This document shows, piece after piece, positions 40,581 to 50,595 of a DNA stretch of 64,000 nucleotides. The stretch is taken from assembly GCF_015160875.1 (NCBI RefSeq), contig NZ_CP063374.1:4901501-4965500 (forward strand), written 5' to 3'. The stretch is from Streptomyces chromofuscus (GTDB lineage: Bacteria > Actinomycetota > Actinomycetes > Streptomycetales > Streptomycetaceae). The first letter of the stretch is position 1. Each line of letters starts with the position of its first letter. A model generated the notes under the pieces. The model saw nothing but the letters and a program-made list of their open reading frames with translations, was not told the origin of the DNA and searched no databases. Position numbers and translations under genes: made by a program.

Positions 40581-41404
40581 GGCACTTCCTCCAGCATCCG
40601 CAGGATGAATTTCCGCGACTGGGCTGGATTCAGCGCCTGGTCGCGCGTCGCATCGTACGCACGTTGCAACTGCTCAACCGATGCGTTTTCTTCGATCAGT
40701 TCGCCCCGGTGCGCGTGTTCCGTGTACGCCACCGTACCGCCGTCCAGCAGCCGCAGAAACATCACGTCGGTGCTCACCAGCCCATGGAGGCCGGAGCTCT
40801 GGGGGAGTACCTGAAGCGTGATGTTCCGGCGTTCCGACGCCTCCAGCAGGTACTCCAGCTGTTCCCGCCACGCGCCCACGTCACGCAGCGGGGTACGCAG
40901 CACCGCCTCGGCGAGAAGGGCGCGGAACGGCGGTGCATCCTCTCCGTCCAGCAACGCCCGCCGTCCGGTGCGTGCTTCGACCTGCTGATCCAGCGTCTTG
41001 CCCTTGAATCCGCCCAGTGCGAGGACTTCGTACGCGTACGCATCGGTTTGGAGCAGACCCGGCATGATGCTCACCGAGTACTGCCACAGGCTCACCGCCT
41101 CGCTCTCCAGCAGCATGTACCGCCGGTACCGCTCCTTGAAATGCGCAGGATCCGCGACCGCCAGCTCCCACAACGCCAACAGCAACCCAGGCGTCCCGTA
41201 ATGCTGATCCAGCGCCTCGGCGACCTCCGGGCTCCCCAGCGTCGCCCCGCTCTCCAGCTTCCCGAACAGCGACGCGTCCCAGCCCACCACCTTGGCCAGC
41301 TCACGCAGGCTCTCGCCCCTGACCGTGCGCAGTGACCGAAGCTCCTCCGCGTACCGTCGGCGCGGTTCCTGGCTGCGTCCCGTGATCACCCTTCTCGGCG
41401 GCAT
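40562..41404 (-). CDS. XRE-family regulator with DUF5753 (Scr1-like)
   Basis: The 280-residue regulator has an N-terminal helix-turn-helix (YAEELRSLRTVRGESLRELAK, then WDASLFGKLESGATLGSPEV) and a C-terminal DUF5753 domain with SIMPGLLQTDAYA, R-R-ALLDG and LLEASERRNITLQVLPQSSG, exactly as in partners of DUF397 proteins. The ATG at 41404 is preceded by GGAGGAG. It is divergent from the small gene at 41588, leaving 183 bases for both promoters. Confidence 0.95.
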   Translation of the reverse strand: MPPRRVITGRSQEPRRRYAEELRSLRTVRGESLRELAKVVGWDASLFGKLESGATLGSPEVAEALDQHYGTPGLLLALWELAVADPAHFKERYRRYMLLESEAVSLWQYSVSIMPGLLQTDAYAYEVLALGGFKGKTLDQQVEARTGRRALLDGEDAPPFRALLAEAVLRTPLRDVGAWREQLEYLLEASERRNITLQVLPQSSGLHGLVSTDVMFLRLLDGGTVAYTEHAHRGELIEENASVEQLQRAYDATRDQALNPAQSRKFILRMLEEVPCEPST

Positions 41405-41587
41405 CGTGCTCCTCCGTCGTCCCTGGAAGAAGGCCGTGGCAGGTGTGGAAGCAATCCGTGCGGCGGCGAAGGAGAACTCGTCCACGGCGTTCCGGCCCCG
41501 CTCCCGGGCCATGCTCGTAATGAGCGGAATACGCAGCGTAATCCACGCAGTTCACCCCGCGCCGGGGATCGGTGAAAGGAGCGGACC

Positions 41588-41815
41588 ATGACGACGGAGT
41601 ACCGGGCGGCGGCCGAGACGATCAGAGACGCCGAGGAGGTCAGGGACGCCCTCGCGTCCGCCCTCGAACGCGCCGGGCTCACGCTCCCGTCGCTGCGGCT
41701 GGACCCGAACACCTACGCCGACGCCGACCCCCGCCCCCTCGTCGAGCTGGGACGCTGCTCCCCGTCTCTCGCGCGGCAGTTGACGGCCGTCATCGAGAAG
41801 GGGATCGCGCGGTGA
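41588..41815 (+). CDS. Small conserved protein beside the XRE/DUF397 pair
   Basis: The 75-residue soluble, mainly helical protein reads TEYRAAAETIRDAEEVRDALASALE at the start and SLARQLTAVIEKGIAR at the end. I recognise this as a small protein often located next to XRE/DUF397 genes in Streptomyces but know no function. AAAGGAGC lies six bases before the ATG. Its TGA overlaps the next GTG, so the two are coupled. Confidence 0.72.
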   Translation: MTTEYRAAAETIRDAEEVRDALASALERAGLTLPSLRLDPNTYADADPRPLVELGRCSPSLARQLTAVIEKGIAR

Positions 41816-42018
41816 GCCGGCGCGTGTCTCGCCACGTCCCGTTCAACGACGGGCAGGACACGACGGCTGAGTCAAACCGAGAAAGCCGGGAAGACCGGGA
41901 CGACGGGGAAGACCGGGAAGACATCGCGGTCGGCTCCGAGGCATGTGAGCACCGGCAGATCGAGAAGCGTGACGGCAAGACGCACTGCCGGCGCTGCGAC
42001 CGGCAGCTCTACCTGTGA
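41812..42018 (+). CDS. Very small protein with a zinc-ribbon-like Cys motif
   Basis: The 68-residue protein has an acidic, Arg-rich disordered N-terminus and ends EACEHRQIEKRDGKTHC followed by RRCDRQLYL, that is C-x-H then C-x-x-C. The pattern suggests a single zinc site. The GTG at 41812 overlaps the stop of the preceding gene (GTGA). No known family. The overlap, the shared strand and the organised C-terminus argue that it is real. Confidence 0.6.
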   Translation: MSRRVSRHVPFNDGQDTTAESNRESREDRDDGEDREDIAVGSEACEHRQIEKRDGKTHCRRCDRQLYL

Positions 42019-42222
42019 CGGGACCGCCCTGGACGGCCCCCGGATCACGACGGGCTCCGGATCACGACGCACGAGAGGTCGAAAGGTTGTACGCCCTCTG
42101 TGATCCCCCTGTGTGGGAATCGCCACGCTCGTCACCCGTGATGTTCGCGAGGTGACGTCCGCTTGATCAGCGGAGGGATCAGTAGGAGTCCTTCCGCTGA
42201 CCGAGCGAAGGGGCGGGGTCCC

Positions 42223-42654
42223 ATGAGCACAGTGAACGAAGGCGCGCCGCAAGCGAGCGAGATGCGGTTGTGCGCCGCCGGCTTCGTCGCCCGCGTCACC
42301 GACCGGGGCCGGCTGCCGCTGGACTACTCCGTTGCCAGCCTGCGCATCGTCGACTTCCTGATCGACGGGCTGCGCAGAGGCGGGGCCGACCGGGAGCGGA
42401 CGCGGCAGACGTTGTTAGGACTCGGTGCCTACGTCGGTGAGGTGCTCGTGCGCCGCGCGGGGGCGGCGTGGGTGGACTTCGACCAGGACCAGCGCACCTA
42501 CTTCGGTCAGCCGGTCGGGGTGCGCATGCCGGACGGCCGTGTCTGGAACCCGCTCGGCAAGGTTCACAACCGCTTCCGCGTCGGCGGCCCCGGGGAGTCC
42601 CTGCAAACCTTCTATCTGACCTTGCACGGTCGGGCGCGGAGAGCAGTGGTATGA
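42223..42654 (+). CDS. Conserved protein with a TTA codon, paralogue of 20769
   Basis: The 143-residue protein of the same small family as 20769-21185: LPLDYSVASL, DFLIDGLRRGG, LLGLGAYVGEVLVRRAGAAW and VRMPDGRVWNPLGK. Codon 65 (42415-42417) is TTA, read in Streptomyces only by the bldA tRNA, so translation should be linked to development or late growth. Its stop overlaps the ATG of the lipoprotein gene (ATGA), so that gene may be coupled. Function unknown. Confidence 0.78.
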   Translation: MSTVNEGAPQASEMRLCAAGFVARVTDRGRLPLDYSVASLRIVDFLIDGLRRGGADRERTRQTLLGLGAYVGEVLVRRAGAAWVDFDQDQRTYFGQPVGVRMPDGRVWNPLGKVHNRFRVGGPGESLQTFYLTLHGRARRAVV

Positions 42655-43499
42655 GAAGAATCCCCGGCGTCGTGGGCGCGTTCCTCGTCTGCGCCGCACT
42701 GGCCGGCTGCTCGGCGGGCGGCGACGCGACGCCCGCCGAGCAGCCCCGCCAAGCCGCGCCCGCCAGGACCGACTCCGCGTCCGGCCCCGAGACGCCCGCC
42801 GAATTCCTCGCCCTCGCCGAGAAGGCGATGGCCGGTGAGACGGGCTGGACGTTCGACGTGAAGGGAAGCGAGGAACTGCTCCTGCCGGGGCAGAGCAGCG
42901 GCGCGACCTATGCGGCGACCGTGCGGCGAACGACCGGCGAGCCGTGGGCGCTGCACTCCACCGGGACCATCCGCAGCAGCAGGGGTGTGGCCGAGCCCGA
43001 GGAGATCTACGTCGTCGACGGGACCGGGTACGTCAAGGAAGGCGCCGCCGCCTGGGCGCACGGGCCGCTCTCCGACCCGGGGATCGCGGACAAGGTGGAG
43101 GACCCGGTCGCCGAGCTGGACACTTTCCAGGGCTACGGCGACACGGCCACCCTCGCCGAGCGGGACGGACAGGCCGAGCTGCGCGTCCGTGTGACGTCCG
43201 CCGCGCTGACCGCCGTACGCGACCAGGGGGTCGTGCAGAAGGCCCTGCGCGAGCTCACGCCGACGCTGACGCGGTTGCGGGCGGCCGGTGTCGCGGCGCC
43301 CGAAAGCGAGATCACCGTGGAGCGCGCCGAGGAGTCGATCGTCCTCGACTCGTCGACGTACCAGGTCACCTCGCACACGTTCCGATGCGTCCTGCGGATC
43401 CCGTACGGAGAGCGGAGTATCCGCTACCGCCAGGACGTGACGGTGCGGAACACGGGGTCCTACCAGGGACCCATCGTGCTCCCGGAGGGAGTGGGGTGA
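42651..43499 (+). CDS. Secreted lipoprotein, LppX/LprG-like in outline
   Basis: The 282-residue protein has a signal sequence ending in the lipobox LAGC (about residues 17-20), an Ala/Pro linker, then a domain of about 220 residues with alternating strands (TYAATVRRTTGEPWALHSTG, EEIYVVDGTGYVKEG). The start overlaps the preceding gene by four bases. It resembles in layout lipoproteins that carry small hydrophobic cargo, but I see no diagnostic motif, so only an envelope location can be stated with confidence. Confidence 0.7.
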   Translation: MRRIPGVVGAFLVCAALAGCSAGGDATPAEQPRQAAPARTDSASGPETPAEFLALAEKAMAGETGWTFDVKGSEELLLPGQSSGATYAATVRRTTGEPWALHSTGTIRSSRGVAEPEEIYVVDGTGYVKEGAAAWAHGPLSDPGIADKVEDPVAELDTFQGYGDTATLAERDGQAELRVRVTSAALTAVRDQGVVQKALRELTPTLTRLRAAGVAAPESEITVERAEESIVLDSSTYQVTSHTFRCVLRIPYGERSIRYRQDVTVRNTGSYQGPIVLPEGVG

Positions 43500-43614
43500 C
43501 GGGCGACCTGTGACACTTCTGTGAGGCCCGACGCTGATGACCTTGGGGGGCGTCGGCACGGCCGGACCGTGTCGCGCGTCGGATTCGCTACGACCCGTAC
43601 GAACGAGGACGGTC

Positions 43615-44232
43615 TTGGGCCAGGGAGGGGAACCCCGGCGCGCGCAGGCGTACGACGGGGACTTGGGCGCGGCGGTCGCGCGGGCCCAGGACGGTGACGA
43701 AGCCGCGTTCACGGTCGTGTACCGGCTCGTGCAGCCGGGACTGCTGGGATACCTGCGCGGGCTGGTCGGCGACGACGCGGAGGACGTGGCGTCCGACGCG
43801 TGGCTGGAGATAGCCCGGGACCTCGGGCGCTTCAAGGGGGACGGCGCCGGTTTCCGCGGCTGGACCGCGACCATCGCCCGGCACCGGGCCCTGGACCACC
43901 TGCGCCGGCGGCGCTCACGGCCCCAGCCGACGACGCTGGAAGCGGACGTGCTGTCGCTGCCCGCCCGGCACGACACCCACGAGCAGGCACTGGAGTCGAT
44001 CTCCACCGAGTACGCCCTGAGCCTGGTCCGCGGGTTGCCGCGCGACCAGGCGGAGGCGGTGCTGCTGCGGGTCGTGGTCGGGCTGGACGGCCCGTCCGCC
44101 GCCCGTGTCCTCGGCAAGCGGCCCGGCGCGGTGCGCACCGCCGCCTACCGTGGGCTGAAGCTGCTCGCGCGCCGGCTGAACGGTGAGGGTGTGACGGATG
44201 ACGGCCCCCGAACGCTGGGTGAGTCGACATGA
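43615..44232 (+). CDS. ECF RNA polymerase sigma factor, copy 1
   Basis: The 205-residue protein has sigma region 2 (EAAFTVVYRLVQPGLLGYLRG through the GWTATIARHRALDHLRRRR -10 recognition helix) and region 4 (LPRDQAEAVLLRVVVGLDG then RPGAVRTAAYRGLKLLARRL). The TTG at 43615 is preferred because GAGGACGG precedes it and the homologue at 45434 starts similarly. The following gene begins 65 bases later and encodes a membrane partner. A second sigma/partner module lies 400 bases downstream in the same order. Confidence 0.9.
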   Translation: MGQGGEPRRAQAYDGDLGAAVARAQDGDEAAFTVVYRLVQPGLLGYLRGLVGDDAEDVASDAWLEIARDLGRFKGDGAGFRGWTATIARHRALDHLRRRRSRPQPTTLEADVLSLPARHDTHEQALESISTEYALSLVRGLPRDQAEAVLLRVVVGLDGPSAARVLGKRPGAVRTAAYRGLKLLARRLNGEGVTDDGPRTLGEST

Positions 44233-44297
44233 AGGCGGCGGTGGCGGCCCCGTGAACCGACGGACGGAGCCCGGCCGCCGGGCCGGTCGGGCAGCTC

Positions 44298-45029
44298 GTG
44301 GAGGAACGGAAGACGGACATGGGTGAAGGGCCAATCGGCGGGGCCTTCGGCCGCCGGCGTGCGCACCCGCACGATGCCGTGTCCGGGCCGGGGGAGCCCG
44401 ACACGGAAGTCGCGGCGCTGCTCGGCGCGGCCCTGCGCGGCGACGGTGTGGACGCCGAGGCCGAGAAGCGGGCCGTGACCTCGTTCCTGGCGGCCCGCGA
44501 CGCGGGAGCGCACCGGGCGCCCACCCGGCGCCGCGACGACTGGCGCCCCCGGCGGCGGCCCCCGGCGCGCACCCTGCGGACCACGCTCGCCGTCCTGCTC
44601 GGGAGTCTCACCGCGGGCGGCGTCGCGTTCGCGACGATTGGTTCGCCCTCTTCGTCCCCTTCACCGTCCTCGCCGTCCTCGTCGAAGGCGGCCGAGGCCG
44701 GTCCCGGAGGCCGGACGACACCACCGCCCGCGGCGAGCGCACCCGGCGCGCCGACCGCCCCGGCCCCGTCCCGCGCCACCTCCACGGCGCCGGACCGCCC
44801 CGCCGTCGCGCAGGACACCGAGGCCCACTGCCGCGCCTACGGACTGCTCGCCGACGGTGGCAAGGCGCTGGACGCCGCGGCCTGGCAGCGGCTGGTCGCC
44901 GCGGCGGGCGGTGAGGAGAGGGTCGAGGCGTACTGCGCCGAGCAGTTGACGCCCGCCGCCGAGGAGACTCCCGGCGACGCCGACCGCCGGCCCACTGGCG
45001 ATCCCGGCAGCAAGGGCCGTGCGGAGTGA
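44298..45029 (+). CDS. Putative membrane partner (anti-sigma type) of ECF copy 1
   Basis: The 243-residue protein has a cytoplasmic N-terminus of about 95 residues, one membrane helix (about residues 97-115), a Pro/Ser/Thr-rich outer linker and a short outer motif HCRAYGLLADGG to AAAGGEERVEAYC. This arrangement, a sigma gene just upstream and a soluble N-terminus with an anti-sigma-like position, suggests a cognate regulator, although no ZAS motif is present. The outer motif with two Cys recurs in the gene at 46090. GTG 44298 or ATG 44319 may be used. Confidence 0.68.
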   Translation: MEERKTDMGEGPIGGAFGRRRAHPHDAVSGPGEPDTEVAALLGAALRGDGVDAEAEKRAVTSFLAARDAGAHRAPTRRRDDWRPRRRPPARTLRTTLAVLLGSLTAGGVAFATIGSPSSSPSPSSPSSSKAAEAGPGGRTTPPPAASAPGAPTAPAPSRATSTAPDRPAVAQDTEAHCRAYGLLADGGKALDAAAWQRLVAAAGGEERVEAYCAEQLTPAAEETPGDADRRPTGDPGSKGRAE

Positions 45030-45433
45030 GGGAATTGGCCGCCAAGGCAACGGCCGGGGCCGCCACCCCCCACAGGAGAGGCCCCGGCCGTCGCGCGGCA
45101 CGGGCCGCGCGGCGGCCCGTACTTTCTTCAGCGTCATGACTGCGTTTTCTGTCACACCCCTCCGCGTCACGAGTCAGTTGCATCGACTGCGGACATGGAC
45201 GGGGAACGGTTTCAAGACGTAACGTGCCTTTCGCGCCGGAGTGCGGAGGCAGGCAGACCACCGCAACAGCGGACCGGCACCGCGGCCACGCGGTCCTGGC
45301 GCCGCTGCCGCAGCGGTCCCGGCGCCGCGACCACAGCGGGCTTGGCACCGCGACCACTGATTGAGGGACCACGACGGCAAGAACCCGGTCCGCGTAAGCG
45401 GCGCCGGCCTGGGCGCAAAGAAGGGCGCGCGCG
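45030..45433. other. Intergenic stretch between the two sigma modules
   Basis: About 400 bases without a supported gene. The first part contains a strong hairpin (45050-45091) that ends the first module. The rest is expected to hold the promoter of the second sigma gene; no convincing ECF-type pair of GGAAC and CGTAA-like boxes with proper spacing is seen (GGAAC at 45205 and CGTAAC at 45218 are too close). Confidence 0.5.
45050..45091 (+). terminator. Terminator after the first sigma module
   Basis: ACGGCCGGGGCC and its exact complement form a 12-bp stem around an 18-base loop, 21 bases beyond the stop codon. Confidence 0.7.
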
Positions 45434-46090
45434 GTGGGGGACGACGCGGAGCTGACGGCCGCGGTGCTCGCGGCACAGGGCGGGGACGAAACCGCGTTCC
45501 GCACGGTGTACCGCGCGGTGCACCCGCGGTTGCTGGGATACGTACGGACGCTCGTCGGCGACCCGGACGCCGAGGACGTGGCGTCCGAGGCCTGGTTGCA
45601 GATAGCCCGCGACCTGGAGCGGTTCGACGGTGACGCGGACCGGTTCCGGGGGTGGGCCGCCCGGATAGCCCGCAACCGCGCGCTGGACCACATACGGATG
45701 CGCGGGCGGCGGCCCGCGATCGGCGGTGACGAGACGGAGCTGACCGGCCGGGCCGCGGAGTCCGACACCGCGGGCGAGGCCATCGAGGCCCTCGCCACCG
45801 ACCGGGCCCTCTCCCTGATCGCCCGCCTGCCGCAGGACCAGGCCGAGGCCGTGGTGCTGCGGGTGGTGGTGGGACTCGACGCGAAGACCGCCGCCGAGAC
45901 GCTCGGCAAACGCGCGGGCGCCGTGCGCACCGCGGCACACCGGGGCCTGAAACGACTCGCCGAGCTGCTCGGCGATCCGGAATCGGCCGGGGTGCTCGAC
46001 GCACTGCCGCCCCAGCGGAAACCACGCGACCGCGCGGTGACGTCCGCGAGTGTGACGCCTACGCGCACGCGGACGCAGAAGGACATGTGA
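45434..46090 (+). CDS. ECF RNA polymerase sigma factor, copy 2
   Basis: A 218-residue sigma factor closely related to 43615-44232: GDETAFRTVYRAVHPRLLGY, DPDAEDVASEAWLQIARDL, RGWAARIARNRALDHIRMR (region 2) and LPQDQAEAVVLRVVVGLDA then RAGAVRTAAHRGLKRL (region 4). The GTG at 45434 follows AAGAAGG. It overlaps the next gene by one base (TGATG), typical of a sigma/anti-sigma pair. Confidence 0.92.
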   Translation: MGDDAELTAAVLAAQGGDETAFRTVYRAVHPRLLGYVRTLVGDPDAEDVASEAWLQIARDLERFDGDADRFRGWAARIARNRALDHIRMRGRRPAIGGDETELTGRAAESDTAGEAIEALATDRALSLIARLPQDQAEAVVLRVVVGLDAKTAAETLGKRAGAVRTAAHRGLKRLAELLGDPESAGVLDALPPQRKPRDRAVTSASVTPTRTRTQKDM

Positions 46091-47136
46091 TGGCCGACGA
46101 GCAGTACAGGTGGCTGAACCGCGAGACGGCGGAACGTCTGCTGAGCGGAGAGCCACTCGACGCTGTCGGCGCCGACGGCGGTGAAGAGGCCGCCCGGCTC
46201 GCCCGAACGCTCGGCGCGCTCTCCGCCGACCCCCCGCTGACCAGCGACGAACTCCCCGGCGAGGCCGCCGCGCTGGCCGCCTTCCGCAAGGTACGAGCGG
46301 ACCGCGACAGCGAGGGCGCCGCCTTTGGCGTGCCCGGCCGGGCGCAGCCGTCCGACGCCGGGCTGATGCGCATCGGCGGGCGCGCGGGTCGTCGCGGGAG
46401 CGCCGCCCGCCGCCGGGGCCGGGGCCGTCCCGTGCGGCTGGCGCTGGCCGCGGCGCTGGCCGTCGTGATGGTCGGCGGGGTGGCCGTCGCGGCCGGAACC
46501 GGAGTGCTGGGCACGCCCTTCCTCGACGACGAACCGGGCCCCGCCGCCTCGGTCACGGCGGCCGAGTCGCCCCAGCGGCCGTCGGCCCCACCGGCGCCGA
46601 CGGAGCGGGAGCAGCCCGGCTCGGCCACATCGGACGGCACCACGGGCGGCCCTTCAGCCGGCGACCCGGACCCGTCCGGTGACAACACCTCGTCCCCCGG
46701 CCGGGACACGGGCAAGCCGTCGCCCGACGCCGGCGGTGGGTGGAGCGCGGTCACCTCGGCCTGCCGTGACCTGCGCGACGGCAGGACCCTGGACGACGGC
46801 CGGAAGCGCGCCCTGAACGAGGCGGCGGGCGGCTCCTCACGGGTGCAGAAGTACTGCGACGCCGTCCTCGGTGGCTCCGACGGCCGCGAGGACGAGGGCC
46901 GGGTCGGCGAGGACGCCGGCGGCAAGGGCGACGACGAAGCCCAGAGCGGCGACAGCGGCGACAGCGGCGAGGGCAACCGCGACAGCGGGGACGACGGGGT
47001 CGAGGACCCGAAGTCCGGGCTCACCGGCGGCTCGGCTCCCCGCGCCTCCCGGTCGTCATCGGCCCTCGCCCCCGAGCGGACCGGCAGGGCGCAGTCGCTG
47101 CTGCCGACCCCGGACGCCTCGTCCTCCCTTCTGTGA
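46090..47136 (+). CDS. Putative membrane partner (anti-sigma type) of ECF copy 2
   Basis: The 348-residue protein has a cytoplasmic N-terminus of about 115 residues (QYRWLNRETAERLLSGEPLD), a membrane helix (about 116-140), and a long disordered outer region rich in Pro/Ser/Asp with a short conserved island SACRDLRDGRTLDDG to AAGGSSRVQKYC that matches the partner of copy 1. The C-terminus is low complexity. The ATG overlaps the sigma stop. Its role as an anti-sigma factor is inferred from position and topology only. Confidence 0.7.
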   Translation: MADEQYRWLNRETAERLLSGEPLDAVGADGGEEAARLARTLGALSADPPLTSDELPGEAAALAAFRKVRADRDSEGAAFGVPGRAQPSDAGLMRIGGRAGRRGSAARRRGRGRPVRLALAAALAVVMVGGVAVAAGTGVLGTPFLDDEPGPAASVTAAESPQRPSAPPAPTEREQPGSATSDGTTGGPSAGDPDPSGDNTSSPGRDTGKPSPDAGGGWSAVTSACRDLRDGRTLDDGRKRALNEAAGGSSRVQKYCDAVLGGSDGREDEGRVGEDAGGKGDDEAQSGDSGDSGEGNRDSGDDGVEDPKSGLTGGSAPRASRSSSALAPERTGRAQSLLPTPDASSSLL

Positions 47137-47281
47137 CCTGCGGCTTCGCAACCTTTTGGATATTTCTGCTCCGGGGGTGTGACATTCTCGGCCGCCGCGG
47201 CGCAGTACAGAGTGAGCCGACTGGTCATCGGCTGTCGCACGGAGCCGGGGTTCCCCCCGTACCTACGGCTCGTGCACCTGA

Positions 47282-47318
47282 GCGCGGGCGGGACCCGTTC
47301 CCCCGGTCCCGCCCGCGC
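47282..47318 (-). terminator. Terminator after the L,D-transpeptidase gene
   Basis: GCGCGGGCGGGACC and its complement make a 14-bp stem around a nine-base loop just beyond the stop codon of the minus-strand gene; it may also serve the plus-strand sigma module. Confidence 0.8.
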
Positions 47319-47326
47319 CCCGAACC

Positions 47327-48196
47327 TCACCAGTGGACGACGACCTTGTCGCCTTTGCGCACCTCTCCGAACAACTGTGCGATCGCCGCCTCGTCCCGGA
47401 CGTTGACACAGCCGTGCGAGGATCCGGCGTACCCCCGGGCGGCGAAGTCGGACGAGTAGTGCACGGCCTGTCCGCCGCTGAAGAACATGGCGTACGGCAT
47501 CGGCGAGTCGTACAGCGTCGAGTGGTGACGGCGGGACTTCCAGTACACCCGGAACTCACCCTCACGGGTGGGCGTGTACGCCGATCCGAAGCGCACGGGC
47601 AGGGTCGTGACGGTGCGGCCGTCGATCATCCAGCGCAGGGTGCGGCTCGACTTGCTGATGCACAGCACGCGGCCGGTCAGGCAGCGCGCGTCGGGGGCGT
47701 CGGCGGGCTGGCCGCCCATCAGGTAGAGGTCCCACCGGCCGGGCTCGCGGGTCATCCTCAGCAGCCGCTGCCAGGTGACCGTGTCCGTGGTGCCGGTCTT
47801 CGGCAGCCCGCGCTTGCCCTGGAAGCCCCGCACGGCGCGTTCCGTCAGGTCGTCGTACGTTCCGGTCGGCCCGTCGAACAGCCAGGCGACCTGCCGCAGT
47901 CGGGCCTGGAGTTCCCGCACGTCACGGCCGGTGTCACCGCGTGACCACAGCACCGGGGCCGGGCCCGGCGCCGGGGCGGCCGGCCGCACGGGCGGCCGGG
48001 ACGCGGCCGGCCGCTCGGGGGACCGGGACGCGGCGGACGGTGAGGCGGGCGGTGGGGCGGCCGCGGTGCCGGTGACGTCGATGTGGATCGGCCCGCGCGG
48101 CTTTCCTTGCGAGTCCACGGCCGGCGCGGTGCAGCCGCACACCGTGACCAGCGCCGCCAGCACGGCGGCCGTCCTTCCCATACCTGCACCGAGCAT
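47327..48196 (-). CDS. L,D-transpeptidase with peptidoglycan-binding domain
   Basis: A 289-residue exported enzyme. A short signal sequence with VTVCGC suggests a lipoprotein. After a Pro/Ala linker, LWSRGDTGRDVRELQARLRQ to VTWQRLL is a PG_binding_1 domain, then a YkuD domain with MPYAMFFSGGQAVHYS and the catalytic SSHGCVNVR near residue 265. It forms 3-3 peptidoglycan crosslinks or anchors proteins. ATG at 48196 is favoured (GAGAGGACGGGGG upstream); an internal ATG at 48181 is possible. It diverges from the mutase gene. Confidence 0.9.
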   Translation of the reverse strand: MLGAGMGRTAAVLAALVTVCGCTAPAVDSQGKPRGPIHIDVTGTAAAPPPASPSAASRSPERPAASRPPVRPAAPAPGPAPVLWSRGDTGRDVRELQARLRQVAWLFDGPTGTYDDLTERAVRGFQGKRGLPKTGTTDTVTWQRLLRMTREPGRWDLYLMGGQPADAPDARCLTGRVLCISKSSRTLRWMIDGRTVTTLPVRFGSAYTPTREGEFRVYWKSRRHHSTLYDSPMPYAMFFSGGQAVHYSSDFAARGYAGSSHGCVNVRDEAAIAQLFGEVRKGDKVVVHW

Positions 48197-48329
48197 GACA
48201 GCCCCCGTCCTCTCGCCGAAGTGCACCGGTGTCACCTGAGATGGCTTCCCGCACGTGACGGTTCGCGAACGGCGCGGCATCGTGGTGGGGGACAAGGAGT
48301 GAGTCACTGCTCGGCGGAAGGCACCCACC

Positions 48330-49910
<1,581 letters not shown>

Positions 49911-50004
49911 GCTGGGCGGTTACTCCGTATGAGTGATCACGGGCCGGACCCGAGAACCCCCGGTTGCGCTCGTCGCAGAGTGGGGCCCCGAAAAGGAGGG
50001 CGCC

Positions 50005-50579
50005 ATGGCGGTACTGCAGCAGGAGCTGACCCTGGGCGAAGCTGCCGACCGGCTCGCCCGTGCACTGCCTGGCCACCGCGTGGAGATTCTCCAGGGGAGG
50101 CTCACGGTGACACCGCCGCCGGATGGCTCGCATCAGCTGGCGCTGATCAAACTCGGCAGGGCGTTCGACCGGGCAGGGATCGTGGAGGCAGGGGGTGAGT
50201 ACGTCCGGGAATCGGTCTCCGGCTGCCCACGTTGCCCGAGGACTTCGCGATTCCTGACTTCTCCGTCGTCGACGAGGACTTTCGCGACGCCCACGTCACG
50301 AAGAACCACTACGCTCCGACCGTCTTCCGGCTGGTCGTCGAAGTGACGTCGTCCAACTGGTCCGACGACCTCGGTCCCAAGGTCGAGTGCTACGCGGAGG
50401 CCGGTGTCCCGGCCTACCTCATCGCCGACCGCAAGCACGACGAGGTGCTCCTGTACACCGACCCGGCCGACGGCAAGTACCCCGCCCCCCAGCGCTTCAA
50501 GCGCGGACGGAGGGTGCCGGTGCCGGAGTTCGTCGGCGTTCGCCTGGAACCCGCGGTCGACACCCTCCTCGACGGCTGA
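50005..50579 (+). pseudogene. Uma2-family gene with a frameshift
   Basis: From ATG 50005 (ribosome-binding site AAAAGGAGGG) the frame reads GHRVEILQGRLTVTPPPDG and YVRE up to about 50210. The family pattern then continues in another frame: IGLRLPTLPEDFAIPDFSVVDED, FRLVVEVTSSNW and PAYLIADRKHDEVLLY, to a stop at 50577. One base is extra or two are missing at about 50205-50212. Apart from this the gene is well preserved, so it is a recent mutation or a sequencing error. It is a paralogue of 10325-10942. Confidence 0.85.
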
Positions 50580-50595
50580 CCGTCGCTTCGTCCGC

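Noticed and set aside
45205..45223. GGAAC and CGTAAC as an ECF-type promoter before the second sigma gene
   Set aside because: The boxes are only about ten bases apart; ECF promoters need about 16-17.
47137..47281. A structured RNA or riboswitch upstream of the L,D-transpeptidase terminator
   Set aside because: I looked for c-di-AMP (ydaO) and cobalamin riboswitch cores and found neither; the region lies downstream of both neighbouring genes, where a riboswitch would not work.
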